DNA of 60,189 nt from Nocardioides sp. (lineage in GTDB: Bacteria; Actinomycetota; Actinomycetes; Propionibacteriales; Nocardioidaceae). Position numbers and translations under genes: made by a program. The notes under the pieces were generated by a model. The model was not told where the DNA came from. It did no database searches and was given only the letters and a program-made list of their open reading frames with translations. Numbering within the stretch: the stretch's first letter is position 1; every line of letters starts with the position of its first letter. The DNA lies in assembly GCF_025965415.1 (NCBI RefSeq), contig NZ_JAOPWY010000121.1, positions 1 through 60,189 on the forward strand, in the 5' to 3' direction. Below are positions 9,357 through 18,900 of this stretch, piece by piece.

Positions 9357-12074
9357 TCAGGCGAGGTCGAGTCGGGCCAGCTCGCCGCGCGAAGTGACGC
9401 CGGCCTTGGCGAAGACGTTGCGCAGGTGGAACGCGACCGTGCGGGGAGAGATCCAGCACTGCGCGGCCACGTCCTTGTTGGACAAGCCCGAGCTGACGAG
9501 CTGGGCGATCTTGAGCTCCGTCGGTGTGAGCTGCAGCAACGTGGAGGGATCGCGCTTGCGGGCGGTCTCACCGGAGGCGCGCAACTCTTGGTCCGCACGC
9601 GATGCCAGCGCCTCGGCCCGCACGTCCTGGAAGGTCTCGAACGAACGCCGCAGGTGGACGCGTGCGTCGACGCGCCGCTGGCTGCGGCGCAGCCACTCGC
9701 CGTACGCCAACTGGACGCGGGCCACGTCGACCGGACGATCACCGCGCGAGCCGTGCGCCAACGCCTCCTCGAACAGACGCTCCGCACCGGTCTCGGCTGT
9801 CACGGCCCGACCGAACGACACCGCGGAGAGCGCCCATGGCCTCCCGGTCGCCTCGGCGAATGTAGCGAGCTCGTCGGTCCAAGCCAGTGCTGTCCCCACC
9901 TCCCCTGCGCGGACCGCGGCCTCGATCCGCTCCGTCGCGGCCAGTCGTTGGAGGACCGGAAGTCGCAGCCGACCGAGCTGGTGGAAGGCACCGGACGTGT
10001 CCCCCGCGCTGGCCGCGCGAACGCCCATCGCCCACCGCGTCAGGTCGTGGACCGGATCGGCCATGATGCCCAGCGGATGCGCGGCGACCACCCCCTCGAG
10101 ATGCTGTAGCAGCTCGTCGTAGTCGTCCCGGTCCCGCTGGGCGGCCAGGAGCACCAGCCAGGCGATCGGGAGCGCAGTGACGGCGGACTGCCCGATGTTT
10201 GCGCCCAGCGCTACGGCCTCCTCGGCACTGACCCGCAGCGCGACGTGGTCGCCGGTCGTCCAGTAGCCGAAGCAGAGCCGCTGCAGGCAGTAGATGACGG
10301 CTGTGGCCGCGCCCGCCTCCCGTGCCCGTGAGAGCGCGAAGGAGTAGAACTGCTGCTGACGGGCTTCGTCACCGAGCTGGAGCGCGGCGTTGCCGAGGTT
10401 CCACAGGACGTCACGGTCATCGACGTCCTTGCCGATCTCGAGCGCGACGTCCAGGGCATCCATCGCCGCTGCCCAGTCCGCGTCCGCCACCAGGGTCATC
10501 GCCCCGAGCATCTGTTGCAGGCAGCGTGTTCGCGGGGAGGTGTCTGCGGTGGTGGCCGTCAGGAGGTCCTCGGAGCGCAACGGCGTACCGCTGTCGGCAC
10601 CGAAGGTGCGCATGACTGCCGCGGCGACTCCGATGTCGAGCGCACGCACCGGGTCGACCGGGAGGACCGCGTGCGCGGCGTCGACGAAGACGCGGTGCGC
10701 CTCGGCTGCGGAGCCGATGTTGACCTCGATGTGCCCGCGCAGTCGGGCCACGTCGCACTGCAGGAGGGGGTCGTCGGTGCCCTCCCGGGCCGCCGAAAGG
10801 AATGCCTGTGCGCGCGCCGCCTGACCGCACGCCCAGGCGCTGCGCCCTGCGGCGAAGCTCAGCCGGGCGCGACGTACCGCGTCGCCGGACAGCTCCGCCG
10901 CCCGCTCGTACGCCGCCAGGGCCGCGACGTGTCCCCCTCGCCGTTGCGACTGCTCACCCACGCCCTCGAGGGAGTCGACCAGGTCCTCGTCCCGGCCCTC
11001 CGCTGCCTTGGCACGGTGCCAGATCTCGCGTTCGTTGTGGCCCGACCCGGCCAGCGCCTCTGCCAGGGCGCGGTGCGCCCCCCGTCGTTCCATCCCGGCC
11101 GCGGACTGGTAGATAGCGGAGCGCACGAGCGGGTGCCGCAGCGACATCGAACCGCCTTGGTCCACCAGCAGCCCGGAGTCGAACGCTTCCTGCATGACGG
11201 CCTCGTCCAGTCCCCACTGCCCGCCCGCCCGGCGCAGCACGTCGAGCTCGCCGGTGTCGTCAGCTGCCGCCAGCAGCAACACGCGTTGCACCGGACCCGC
11301 AAGCTGACGGCTTCGGTCGAGGAAGGCCCGCTCGACCCGGGCCGTGAGGTGGAGCGTGGTCGGCAGTGCCGCCGTCCCCTCGAGCTGGGCTGCGGTGAGC
11401 TCGCCGGGCAGCTCCAGCAGGGCCAAGGGGTTTCCGCTCGTCTCCGCGATGAGGCGTTGGGCCACCTCGTCGGCCGGTTCACCGGCCAGCCGGGTGGCGA
11501 GGAGCGCTCGCGCCGCGTCGACGTCGAGCCCGGTGAGCGTCACCTCAGCCAAGCCGGGCGCCTCGAACGTTGCGGCCGCACCGTCACGGGCCCCGAACAC
11601 CATCACCACCCGGTCCGCACCGAGGCGTCGAGCGCAAAAGAGCAGTGCTCCTGCACTGGCGGGGTCCAGCCAGTGTGCGTCGTCGACGACGCACAGCAGG
11701 GGGGTCTCCTCCGCAGCCGCCGTCAGCAACGAGAGGGTGGCCACTCCCACGAGGAAAGGTTCGACCGAGGGGCCGTCGTCCTCGCCGAAGGCGATCGCGA
11801 GTGCCCGCGCCTGAGGCGGCGGAAGGTGCGCCCGGAGCCGTGACAGCGGCCGCAGCAGGCGATGCAGGGCGGCGAACGCGAGCGGCGCCTCGACTTCGAG
11901 GCCCTGGGTGCGCAGCAACACGGCACCGTCGCCCTCGGCCACCAGCGCATCGAGCAACGCGGTCTTGCCTACACCTGGCTCACCGCGTACGACGAGGCTG
12001 CGGGCCGTTCCGTGGCGGGCCTCAGCGAGGAGCGCCGCCAGGAGCGCCCGCTCGGGGTCACGGCCGACCAGCAC
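9357..12074 (-). CDS. Large ATP-binding LuxR-family regulator (LAL type)
   Basis: This is a 905-aa MalT/LAL-type transcription factor. The N-terminal STAND NTPase has Walker A GEPGVGKTAL (31-40) and a Walker B-like LCVVDDAHWLD near 126-136. A long helical, TPR-like middle follows. The C-terminus is a LuxR helix-turn-helix (ELKIAQLVSSGLSNKDVA ... ISPRTVAFHLRNVFAKAG). The start is a GTG. Such proteins sense a small molecule in the helical region and activate neighbouring operons in an ATP-dependent way. The obvious targets are the co-oriented hydrolase and efflux genes downstream and the divergent pfpI-like gene 145 bp away. The ligand is unknown. Confidence 0.93.
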   Translation of the reverse strand: MLVGRDPERALLAALLAEARHGTARSLVVRGEPGVGKTALLDALVAEGDGAVLLRTQGLEVEAPLAFAALHRLLRPLSRLRAHLPPPQARALAIAFGEDDGPSVEPFLVGVATLSLLTAAAEETPLLCVVDDAHWLDPASAGALLFCARRLGADRVVMVFGARDGAAATFEAPGLAEVTLTGLDVDAARALLATRLAGEPADEVAQRLIAETSGNPLALLELPGELTAAQLEGTAALPTTLHLTARVERAFLDRSRQLAGPVQRVLLLAAADDTGELDVLRRAGGQWGLDEAVMQEAFDSGLLVDQGGSMSLRHPLVRSAIYQSAAGMERRGAHRALAEALAGSGHNEREIWHRAKAAEGRDEDLVDSLEGVGEQSQRRGGHVAALAAYERAAELSGDAVRRARLSFAAGRSAWACGQAARAQAFLSAAREGTDDPLLQCDVARLRGHIEVNIGSAAEAHRVFVDAAHAVLPVDPVRALDIGVAAAVMRTFGADSGTPLRSEDLLTATTADTSPRTRCLQQMLGAMTLVADADWAAAMDALDVALEIGKDVDDRDVLWNLGNAALQLGDEARQQQFYSFALSRAREAGAATAVIYCLQRLCFGYWTTGDHVALRVSAEEAVALGANIGQSAVTALPIAWLVLLAAQRDRDDYDELLQHLEGVVAAHPLGIMADPVHDLTRWAMGVRAASAGDTSGAFHQLGRLRLPVLQRLAATERIEAAVRAGEVGTALAWTDELATFAEATGRPWALSAVSFGRAVTAETGAERLFEEALAHGSRGDRPVDVARVQLAYGEWLRRSQRRVDARVHLRRSFETFQDVRAEALASRADQELRASGETARKRDPSTLLQLTPTELKIAQLVSSGLSNKDVAAQCWISPRTVAFHLRNVFAKAGVTSRGELARLDLA

Positions 12075-12218
12075 ATGCCGAAATTACACGCTTCTCGGTC
12101 CGACCGGCCCGGACAACCCGGCATTTTGGCCGGCGCGAGGCAACCGGTCCAGCCCACAGGATCGACCTCATCGGGCGCCACCTCGCCCCGATCCGCCGTT
12201 CGCCCTTGGAGCCCCCTG

Positions 12219-12863
12219 ATGCCTGACCAGTTTCCCGCCGACCCCGCCCACGACCGACACTCCCGGAAGCAGGGGCGACGGCAGATCGGCATCCTCGTCT
12301 TCGACGGGGTCGAGGAGCTGGACGCGGTCGGTCCGTGGGAGGTCCTCTCCCACTGGACCCAGCAGTATCCCGAGGACGGCTGGGACGCCTTCTGCCTGTC
12401 GGTCGACGGTGGCCCCGTGGTCGGGGCCAAGTCCCTGGTGCTGGGGGCACACCACTCGTTCGACGACGCTCCCCTACTCGACGTGCTCATCCACCCGGGG
12501 GGGCCCGGCACCAGGCCGATGATCCAAGACCCGACTCACCTCGACTGGGTCCGCAAGGCCCGGAGCGCGGTTCCCCTGATGGCTTCGGTCTGCACCGGGA
12601 GCCTCGTCTATGCGGCGGCCGGCCTGCTGACGGGGCGACGGGCGACCACCCACTGGGCATCGCTGAACCTGCTGTCCGAGCTCGACCCCACCGTCATCAC
12701 CGACGTGGAGGCACGCTTCGTCGACGACGGCGACCTCATCACCAGTGCCGGCGTGAGCGCCGGGATCGACATGGCCCTGCACCTGGTGGCGCGCCTCGCG
12801 GTCGTCGACCGCGCCCGCGAGGTCCGTCGCTACCTCCAGTACGACCCGATGCCTCCGGTCTGA
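12219..12863 (+). CDS. DJ-1/PfpI-family protein, isonitrile-hydratase-like
   Basis: This 214-aa protein has the class-I glutamine-amidotransferase-like fold of the DJ-1/PfpI family. The nucleophile Cys125 is in ASVCTGSLVYAAAGLL and the following RATTHW block is characteristic of the isocyanide hydratase/AraC-N subgroup. An acidic residue (Asp35, in GVEELDAVGPWEV) sits where isonitrile hydratase has its catalytic Asp. GGAG lies seven bases upstream of the ATG. It is divergent from the LuxR gene and 38 bp ahead of a broken alcohol dehydrogenase. Isocyanide detoxification is one option; a stress or glyoxalase-like role is another. Confidence 0.85.
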   Translation: MPDQFPADPAHDRHSRKQGRRQIGILVFDGVEELDAVGPWEVLSHWTQQYPEDGWDAFCLSVDGGPVVGAKSLVLGAHHSFDDAPLLDVLIHPGGPGTRPMIQDPTHLDWVRKARSAVPLMASVCTGSLVYAAAGLLTGRRATTHWASLNLLSELDPTVITDVEARFVDDGDLITSAGVSAGIDMALHLVARLAVVDRAREVRRYLQYDPMPPV

Positions 12864-12901
12864 TCCACATCACCCTCCACGACACCGAGAAGGACAAGGA
12901 C

Positions 12902-13900
12902 ATGAGCTCTCACATCCCCGCCACCGAGACCGCCACGATGCTGGCGATTACGCAGGCCCGCTACGGCGGCTCCGACGTCATGCGGCTCGGGCAGGTGCCT
13001 CGTCCCGTGGTCCGCGACGGTCAGGTGCTGATCCGTGTCCGCGCCGCCGGGCTCGACCGCGGCACCGAACACCTGATGACCGGCAAGCCGTACGCCGTTC
13101 GGCTCGCTACCGGCCTCCGCCGACCGAAGAACGCCGTGCCCGGCCGCGACGTCGCCGGCACGGTGGCCGCCGTGGGTGCCGGCGTGACCAGGTTCGTCCC
13201 CGGGGTCGAGGTGTACGGCGTCGCCCCTAGCGCGTTCGCGGAGTACGCCGTCGCGGGTGAGGAGAAGCTGGCCCTCATGCCGGCTGGCCTCTCCTTCGCC
13301 CAGGCTTCCGTCGTGCCGATCTCGGCAGGAACCGCGCTCCAGGCCCTCACCGTCGCGAGAGTGTCGCCCGGACAGTCCGTGCTGGTGACCGGGGCCTCTG
13401 GGGGCGTCGGCGGCTACGCGGTACAGCTGGCCGTCAGCCTCGGCGCCGAGGTGACTGGAGTCTGCAGCCGCGCCAAGACGGATCATGTGACCGCCATGGG
13501 CGCCCATCATGTCTTGGACTACACCCGCGACGACTGGGCCGACGGGACACGTCGCTACGACCTCGTCCTGGACGTCGCGGGCAATCCGTCCGCACGCCGA
13601 TAGCGGCGCGCGTTGACTCCTCGCGGAACGGTTGTCTTCATGGGAGGCGAGGGCAGCGGCGCGATCACGGGGATGAGCCGCCAGCTGCGAGGGGCCCTGC
13701 TCTCACCCTTCCTGCGGCAGAGACTTGTCCTGCTGATGGCGCGTGAGCGCGGCGGTGACTACGAGCGACTCACTCAGCTCATCGGGGCCGGTCAGCTCAT
13801 CCCTGCCTTGGACCGCTGCTACCCGCTCGAGCGGGCAGCCGAGGCCATGCGGCACCTAGAGGACGGAGCGATCCGCGGGAAGGTCGCCATCACGCTCTAA
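12902..13900 (+). pseudogene. Zinc-free MDR alcohol dehydrogenase/quinone reductase with in-frame amber stop
   Basis: The frame encodes a 332-codon medium-chain NAD(P)-dependent oxidoreductase: a GroES-like N-domain (GRDVAGTVAAVGAGVTRF) and a Rossmann segment VLVTGASGGVGGYAVQLA. The C-terminal half contains RGTVVFMGGEGSGAI and ends with GAIRGKVAITL. Codon 234 is TAG (13601-13603). It lies in the middle of the family sequence and the frame is otherwise open on both sides, so this is a point nonsense mutation rather than a frameshift. A sequencing error or amber readthrough cannot be excluded. An RBS-like AAGGACAAGGAC precedes the ATG. Confidence 0.85.
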
Positions 13901-13989
13901 TCACTGGCGGCTACGGGTGCTCCGTCGAGCCAACACGATCACCAGTCCGAGGAGCACGAGCGTGTACAGACCCCAACCAAAGCGCTCTT

Positions 13990-14201
13990 AGGGCTGGACA
14001 ACACCTCGCTCATCATCGTGATCATGTTCCCGATCCTCTTCGGGCTCTCTATGGCCTACGGGTCTTCCTGCTCTCCCGCATCCGGGAGGAGTACGCCGCG
14101 ACCGGCGACAAGGCCGAGTCCGTGGCCCGGGGCCTCGCCGGATCGGGACGGACCATCACCTCCGCAGCGCTCATCATGATCGCCGTCTTCCTGGCAGCCT
14201 G
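13990..14201 (+). pseudogene. MMPL/RND transporter internal remnant
   Basis: The region reads LIIVIMFPILFGLSMAY, then VFLLSRIREEYAATGDKAE and GSGRTITSAALIMIAVFLA after a small frameshift near 14060. This is the conserved FGLSxDYxVFLLSRIREE block and the next helix of an MMPL transporter. The family Asp of SMDYE is changed to Ala. The match stops abruptly at about 14200, where the DUF4192 gene ends on the other strand. The overlap with the remnant at 4194 differs in base sequence, so the two come from different MMPL genes. Confidence 0.7.
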
Positions 14202-15246
14202 TTACCGCGGGGGCGCACAACGACCGACGCTCGACCCACCGCTCGGCAGCGCGTGGCGCTGGGAGGCCGCGATAGGAGGCGGGACGAAAGACTCGTCCAA
14301 CGCAGACGTAAGTCCCGCGAGCGCCGTCCGGTGGTCTTCCCACTCGCTGGGCGGCAGCGCGGCTTCCAAGACGCCGGCTACGATCGCGGCCATTGAGTAG
14401 GGCTGGTCGACAGGCACTTGGTCCAGGGCGCACCACGCCTTGGCCCCATCGCCTGCCAGCCAGCTGGAGAACGCGGCTAGTGACGCTGCGGGGGCGCGTA
14501 CCTGGTCGGGGGGCACGGCGGGTGAGGTCGATCCATAGCGCCTGATGGTCACGGGACGTCTCACGTGTCATCTGTCCCCACAACGCATCGCGGGTGCTCG
14601 TGGCCTGAACGGCGACAAGAAGACGCGCCGCATCTGCGTCGCTGAGTCGGGCGCCGTCGACGAGGAACTCCGCGACACGCATTCCGGCCCATTCCCGCTC
14701 TGCGGCGGGCGTTGCGTCGGCCGCCGTGTCGTCCTTGAGCAGGGCGGCCACCGGCTTTCGGTCGCCCGCCATGCTGGCCGCCATCGTTTCTCGGCTCGCG
14801 GCGGGGCGCGCACTTCCGCTGTAGACACTCGTTGCGGCCATCTTGTCGGCCGCGTCTTGGCTGCAGCGACCGTTGGCCGAAGTGTTGAACTCGACCCATA
14901 CGGAGTCGTTGGTCCACAGCCGCACCGGGGTTCTGATGCCGATCTCGCCGAGCCTACGGCCGATGTCGTGGCTTGAGGCGGCGGCGTTCGCTTGGTCGGA
15001 GGTGAAGCACAACACGGCCATCCCTACCGGCCCGTCGGCGCGCCGCGCGTGCGCAACTAGTGCCTCGCGCAGGCTCCCATCCCACAACTGACTGCGGTCA
15101 GCGTCCGTCGCTGGGATGTCCACGCGCACCCACGGCAGAGCCTGGTTGAAAGGCACTAGCACCAGTGACTCCTGCGGGTGGAAGCCCAGCACGTACGGTA
15201 CCGCCGCGATCGCATCCTCGTGAGAGCTGATGACCAGGGTGCTCAT
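14202..15246 (-). pseudogene. DUF4192 domain protein with a frameshift in a G6 run
   Basis: The start MSTLVISSHEDAIAAVPYVLGFHPQESLVLV is the typical N-terminus of DUF4192, an actinobacterial family of unknown function often found in accessory DNA. The family match continues to ALWIDLTRR. It then resumes in another frame as PPDQVRAPAASLAAFSSWLAGDG and DQPYSMAAIVAGVLEAALPP, finishing at 14202. The switch falls on six consecutive G at 14508-14513, where one extra base would explain it. It may be a real inactivating slip or an assembly error. It lies 12 bp after the start-proximal small gene and belongs to the mobilisation module. Confidence 0.8.
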
Positions 15247-15258
15247 GTCCCCTCCCCC

Positions 15259-15648
15259 TCAACCTGCAGCGCCGCTGGCTTCGACCTGCGCCGACAGCCG
15301 CCGAGGTTGGGCGCCGCTGGCCTCGAGGGAGGGCCCGCCGTCCACGGCGCCTGCGTCCTTGGCGACCAGACGCCTGAGCCTCGTTGCTTCACGAGCGGTC
15401 AGCGTCTCGCCGCACCATTCGACGGCCTCCTTAAGACTCAACCCTTCGGCGTCCGTCAATTGACGCAGCGCAGCCGCCGCTCGCTTCTCGGTCGCGGCCA
15501 CTGCCGCGTCCCGTTCACCGATCGCGACCATGACCTGTTCGGCCAGCGCGATCGTCCGCGCTTCTCCGTCAATCCGTTCGCGTCGACGCCTTTCGGCCAT
15601 CTCTCGTGCTGTACGCCGCGCCTGCTGTCTGATCGTTTGCTGACTCAT
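15259..15648 (-). CDS. Small charged helical protein next to the relaxase
   Basis: This 129-aa hydrophilic protein begins MSQQTIRQQARRTAREM and has a strongly basic, Arg-rich first 25 residues. A predicted long helix or coiled coil follows (about 30-75), with LSLKEAVEWCGETLTAREATRLRRL in the second half. Similar small proteins sit divergently from TrwC-like relaxases in actinobacterial mobile elements, from memory of the context. A role as an accessory DNA-binding protein for the nearby oriT is plausible but inferred. It is co-directional with the DUF4192 gene with a 12-bp gap. Confidence 0.7.
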   Translation of the reverse strand: MSQQTIRQQARRTAREMAERRRRERIDGEARTIALAEQVMVAIGERDAAVAATEKRAAAALRQLTDAEGLSLKEAVEWCGETLTAREATRLRRLVAKDAGAVDGGPSLEASGAQPRRLSAQVEASGAAG

Positions 15649-15921
15649 CCGGCCGACCTCTCACTCGGATTCACATGACTCGAACAACCCCCTAAGTCAG
15701 CCCGCCTACTCCGAGCGGTCATCACCTAACCCGCAGACCGCCGAACCCGCATGCCCTGTCGCACGAACAAGACCAGCGTCCCCCCAGAAATTCCCCACCT
15801 TCCAAGTCCCACACACCTCTTGCATTCCCGGTTCGCCGACGAGAAGCGCCCCGCGACGTCCCGCGTAGCGAACGACCGTCGCGGCTGACCGTTGCGAGGC
15901 GCGGATCGGACATAGGTCCAC
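15649..15921. other. Divergent intergenic region, candidate oriT
   Basis: This 273-bp gap separates the relaxase from the divergent accessory gene, the usual place for a MobF transfer origin. It contains a perfect 8-bp inverted repeat CCGCGACG/CGTCGCGG (15851-15858 and 15877-15884) with an 18-base spacer, 38 bp before the relaxase start. No nic consensus can be assigned by eye. Both promoters should also lie here. Confidence 0.4.
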
Positions 15922-18900
15922 GTGACCATGAGCCTCCACAAACTGACCGCCGGATCGGGGTACGACTACCTGACCCGCCAAGTCGCCGCGCTGGACGCCA
16001 CCGACAGGGGCCACACCGGGCTCGCCAGCTACTACACCGAAAGGGGCGAGACACCCGGCGTCTGGATGGGCTCCGGCATGGCTGGCATCGACGGGCTGTC
16101 CGCCGGTGACGTCGTCACCGCCGACCACATGCAGAACCTGTTCGGCGCCGGGCACCACCCCCTGGCAACCGAACGCACCAGGGTGCTGGATCTGCGCATC
16201 GGCCGCCCCGGCCTCAAGCGGCCCACCGAATCCGACTATCAGGCGGCCGCTCGTCTCGGCGCCCCGTACAAGGTCCACGCAGACGACGTCAGCGCGTTCC
16301 GGATCGAGGTCGCCAAGCGATTCGCTGAGTGGAACTCAGCTGCCGGCCATCCCGGGGACTACCCAGTTCCCGTCGCTGAGCGTGCCCGGATCCGCACCGA
16401 GGTCGCCCGCGACTTCTTCCGCGCCGAGCACGGTCGCGAGCCCAGCCAGGGCACCGAGGGTGCCCGCGAGCTCGCCGCCACCATCGCCAAGGACTCCCGC
16501 CCGCGGACCAACGCCGTCGCCGGTTACGACCTCACCTTCTCCCCCGTCAAGAGCGTCTCGACACTGTGGGCGGTCGCCGATCCGAAGACCGCCGCACTCA
16601 TAGAACGTGCCCACCAGGCCGCAGTCCAGGACGCCCTGGACTTCCTCGAAGCAAGGGCCCTGTTCACGCGCCAGGGCGCCAACGGGGTCCGTCAGGTCGA
16701 CGTCCGCGGGCTGGTCGCCACCGCGTTCACCCACCGCGACTCCCGCGCCGGAGACCCCGACCTGCACACCCACGTCGCCGTCGCGAACAAAGTCCAAACC
16801 CTCTCCCCCGACGGCACCCCCAACGGGACCGCTGGTGGGACGGGCAAGTGGTTGGCCATCGACGGACGGCCCCTGCACAAGGCGGTCGTCTCGGCCTCGG
16901 AGACCTACAACACCGCGCTCGAACGGCACCTCGTCGACATGCTCGGCGTGCGCTTCGCCGAGCGCCCGGACACCGATGCCCGCAAACGACCGGTGCGCGA
17001 GATCGTCGGCGTCGACCCGCAACTCAACGCGCGGTTCTCCAAACGCCGGCTCCACGTCGAGGATCGCCGCAAAGTCCTCGTCACCGGGTTCCAGGCCACC
17101 CACGGCCGACCCCCGACTCCCGTCGAAACACTTCAGCTCGCCCAGCAGGCCACTCTCGAAACCCGCGAAGCCAAGCACGAACCACGCTCACTCGCCGAAC
17201 AGCGCGACACCTGGCACCGCGAAGCCGTCGAGGTCCTTGGCACCCCACAACGGGTCACGCAGATGATCCACGACGCACTCCGCCCGGCTTCGGGCCTCGC
17301 ATGGAACCCGGCACTGAACTCGAGGGCAGTCGCGACGTCGCCGGCCGACTCGCGGGTGGATGCGGCCTGGTTCGCCACCACCGCCGACCGCATCGTGACG
17401 ACGATGGAAGGCGGGCGCAGCACCTGGCAGTACTGGCACGTCTACGCCGAAGCCCAACGCCAAGTCCGGGCCGCGAACGTGACGACCAACCAGGTCGTCC
17501 ACGTCGTCGACCTACTGGTGAACGAGGTCCTTGACGGCCGGTCGGTCAGCCTCGCCCGGCCCACGGACGAGGCTGCCGGGATCAACGAACCGGTCGAGCT
17601 GCGCCGCGCCGACGGCACCTCGGTATACAGCACGGCCGGCTCCGCCCTGTTCACCTCGAGCAAGGTTCTCGCAGCCGAAGAGCGCCTCGTGGTGGCCGCT
17701 GGACGTCGCGACGGGTACGCCGCGGAAGCATCCTCGGTCGACCTCGCGCTCTTGGAGTCGACGGCCAACGGGGTCACGCTCAACGCCGGTCAGGCGACCC
17801 TGGTGTGGGAGATGGCGACCTCCGGTGCCCGCCTGCAGCTGGCGATCGCGCCCGCTGGATCGGGCAAGACCACCGCGATGCGCGCACTCGCCGGCGCCTG
17901 GACCGACAGCGGCGGCACCATCGTTGGCCTCGCACCCTCGGCCGCTGCCGCAGACGCCCTGCGATCGCAAATCGACAGCCAGACGGAGACGTTAGCCAAG
18001 CTCACCCACTCCATCGAGCGGGCCCGCCTGAGCGAAGCCCGCTCTGGCGATGCGGTGCCTGACTGGGTTGCTGGCATCGACTCCTCGACCCTCGTCGTGA
18101 TCGACGAAGCCGGGATGGCCGACACCGTGTCCCTGGACGTGGCGGTCTCCTACATCCTCGAGCGTGGCGGCAGCGTCCGGCTCATTGGGGACGACCAGCA
18201 GCTCGCTGCGATCGGCGCCGGTGGCGTGCTCCGCGACATTCGAGTTACCCACGGCGCGCTCCAGCTCACCGAGCTGGTCAGGTTCACCGACCCCGCCGAG
18301 GCCGCGGCATCGCTGGCGCTACGCGAGGGCAATAGCGAGTCGTTTGGGTTCTACCTCGACCGCGACCGCGTCCATGTTGGTGACCTGGCCACGATGACCG
18401 AGGACGTCTTCGCTGCCTGGCGGAGCGACCGAGCCGCCGGGCTGGACTCCATCATGCTCGCGCCCACCCGCGACCTGGTGGCTGAGCTCAACCGGCAGGC
18501 GCGGTCCCACCGGCTCGCCGAAACCGCTCCCGCTGACCCGGTCCACCCGGCCAGCGCTGGCCTTGTTCGGCGGCTCGCGGACGGTAACGAGGCCTCCTCT
18601 GGGGACCTGATCATCACCCGAGCCAACGACCGCCGGCTCCGCACCTCAGCCACCGACTGGGTCAAGAACGGTGACCGATGGCACCTGCACGAGATCCACG
18701 ACGACGGCGACCTCACCGTGCAGCACACACGCCACGGCCGGACCGTCCGACTCCCCCGCGACTACGTCGAGACGGCCACCGAACTCGGCTACGCCTGCAC
18801 CGTGCACACCGCCCAAGGCATCACCGCCGACACCATGCACGGCCTCGCCACCGGGAGTGAGTCACGCCAGCAGCTCTACACGATGATGACGCGAGGCGCG

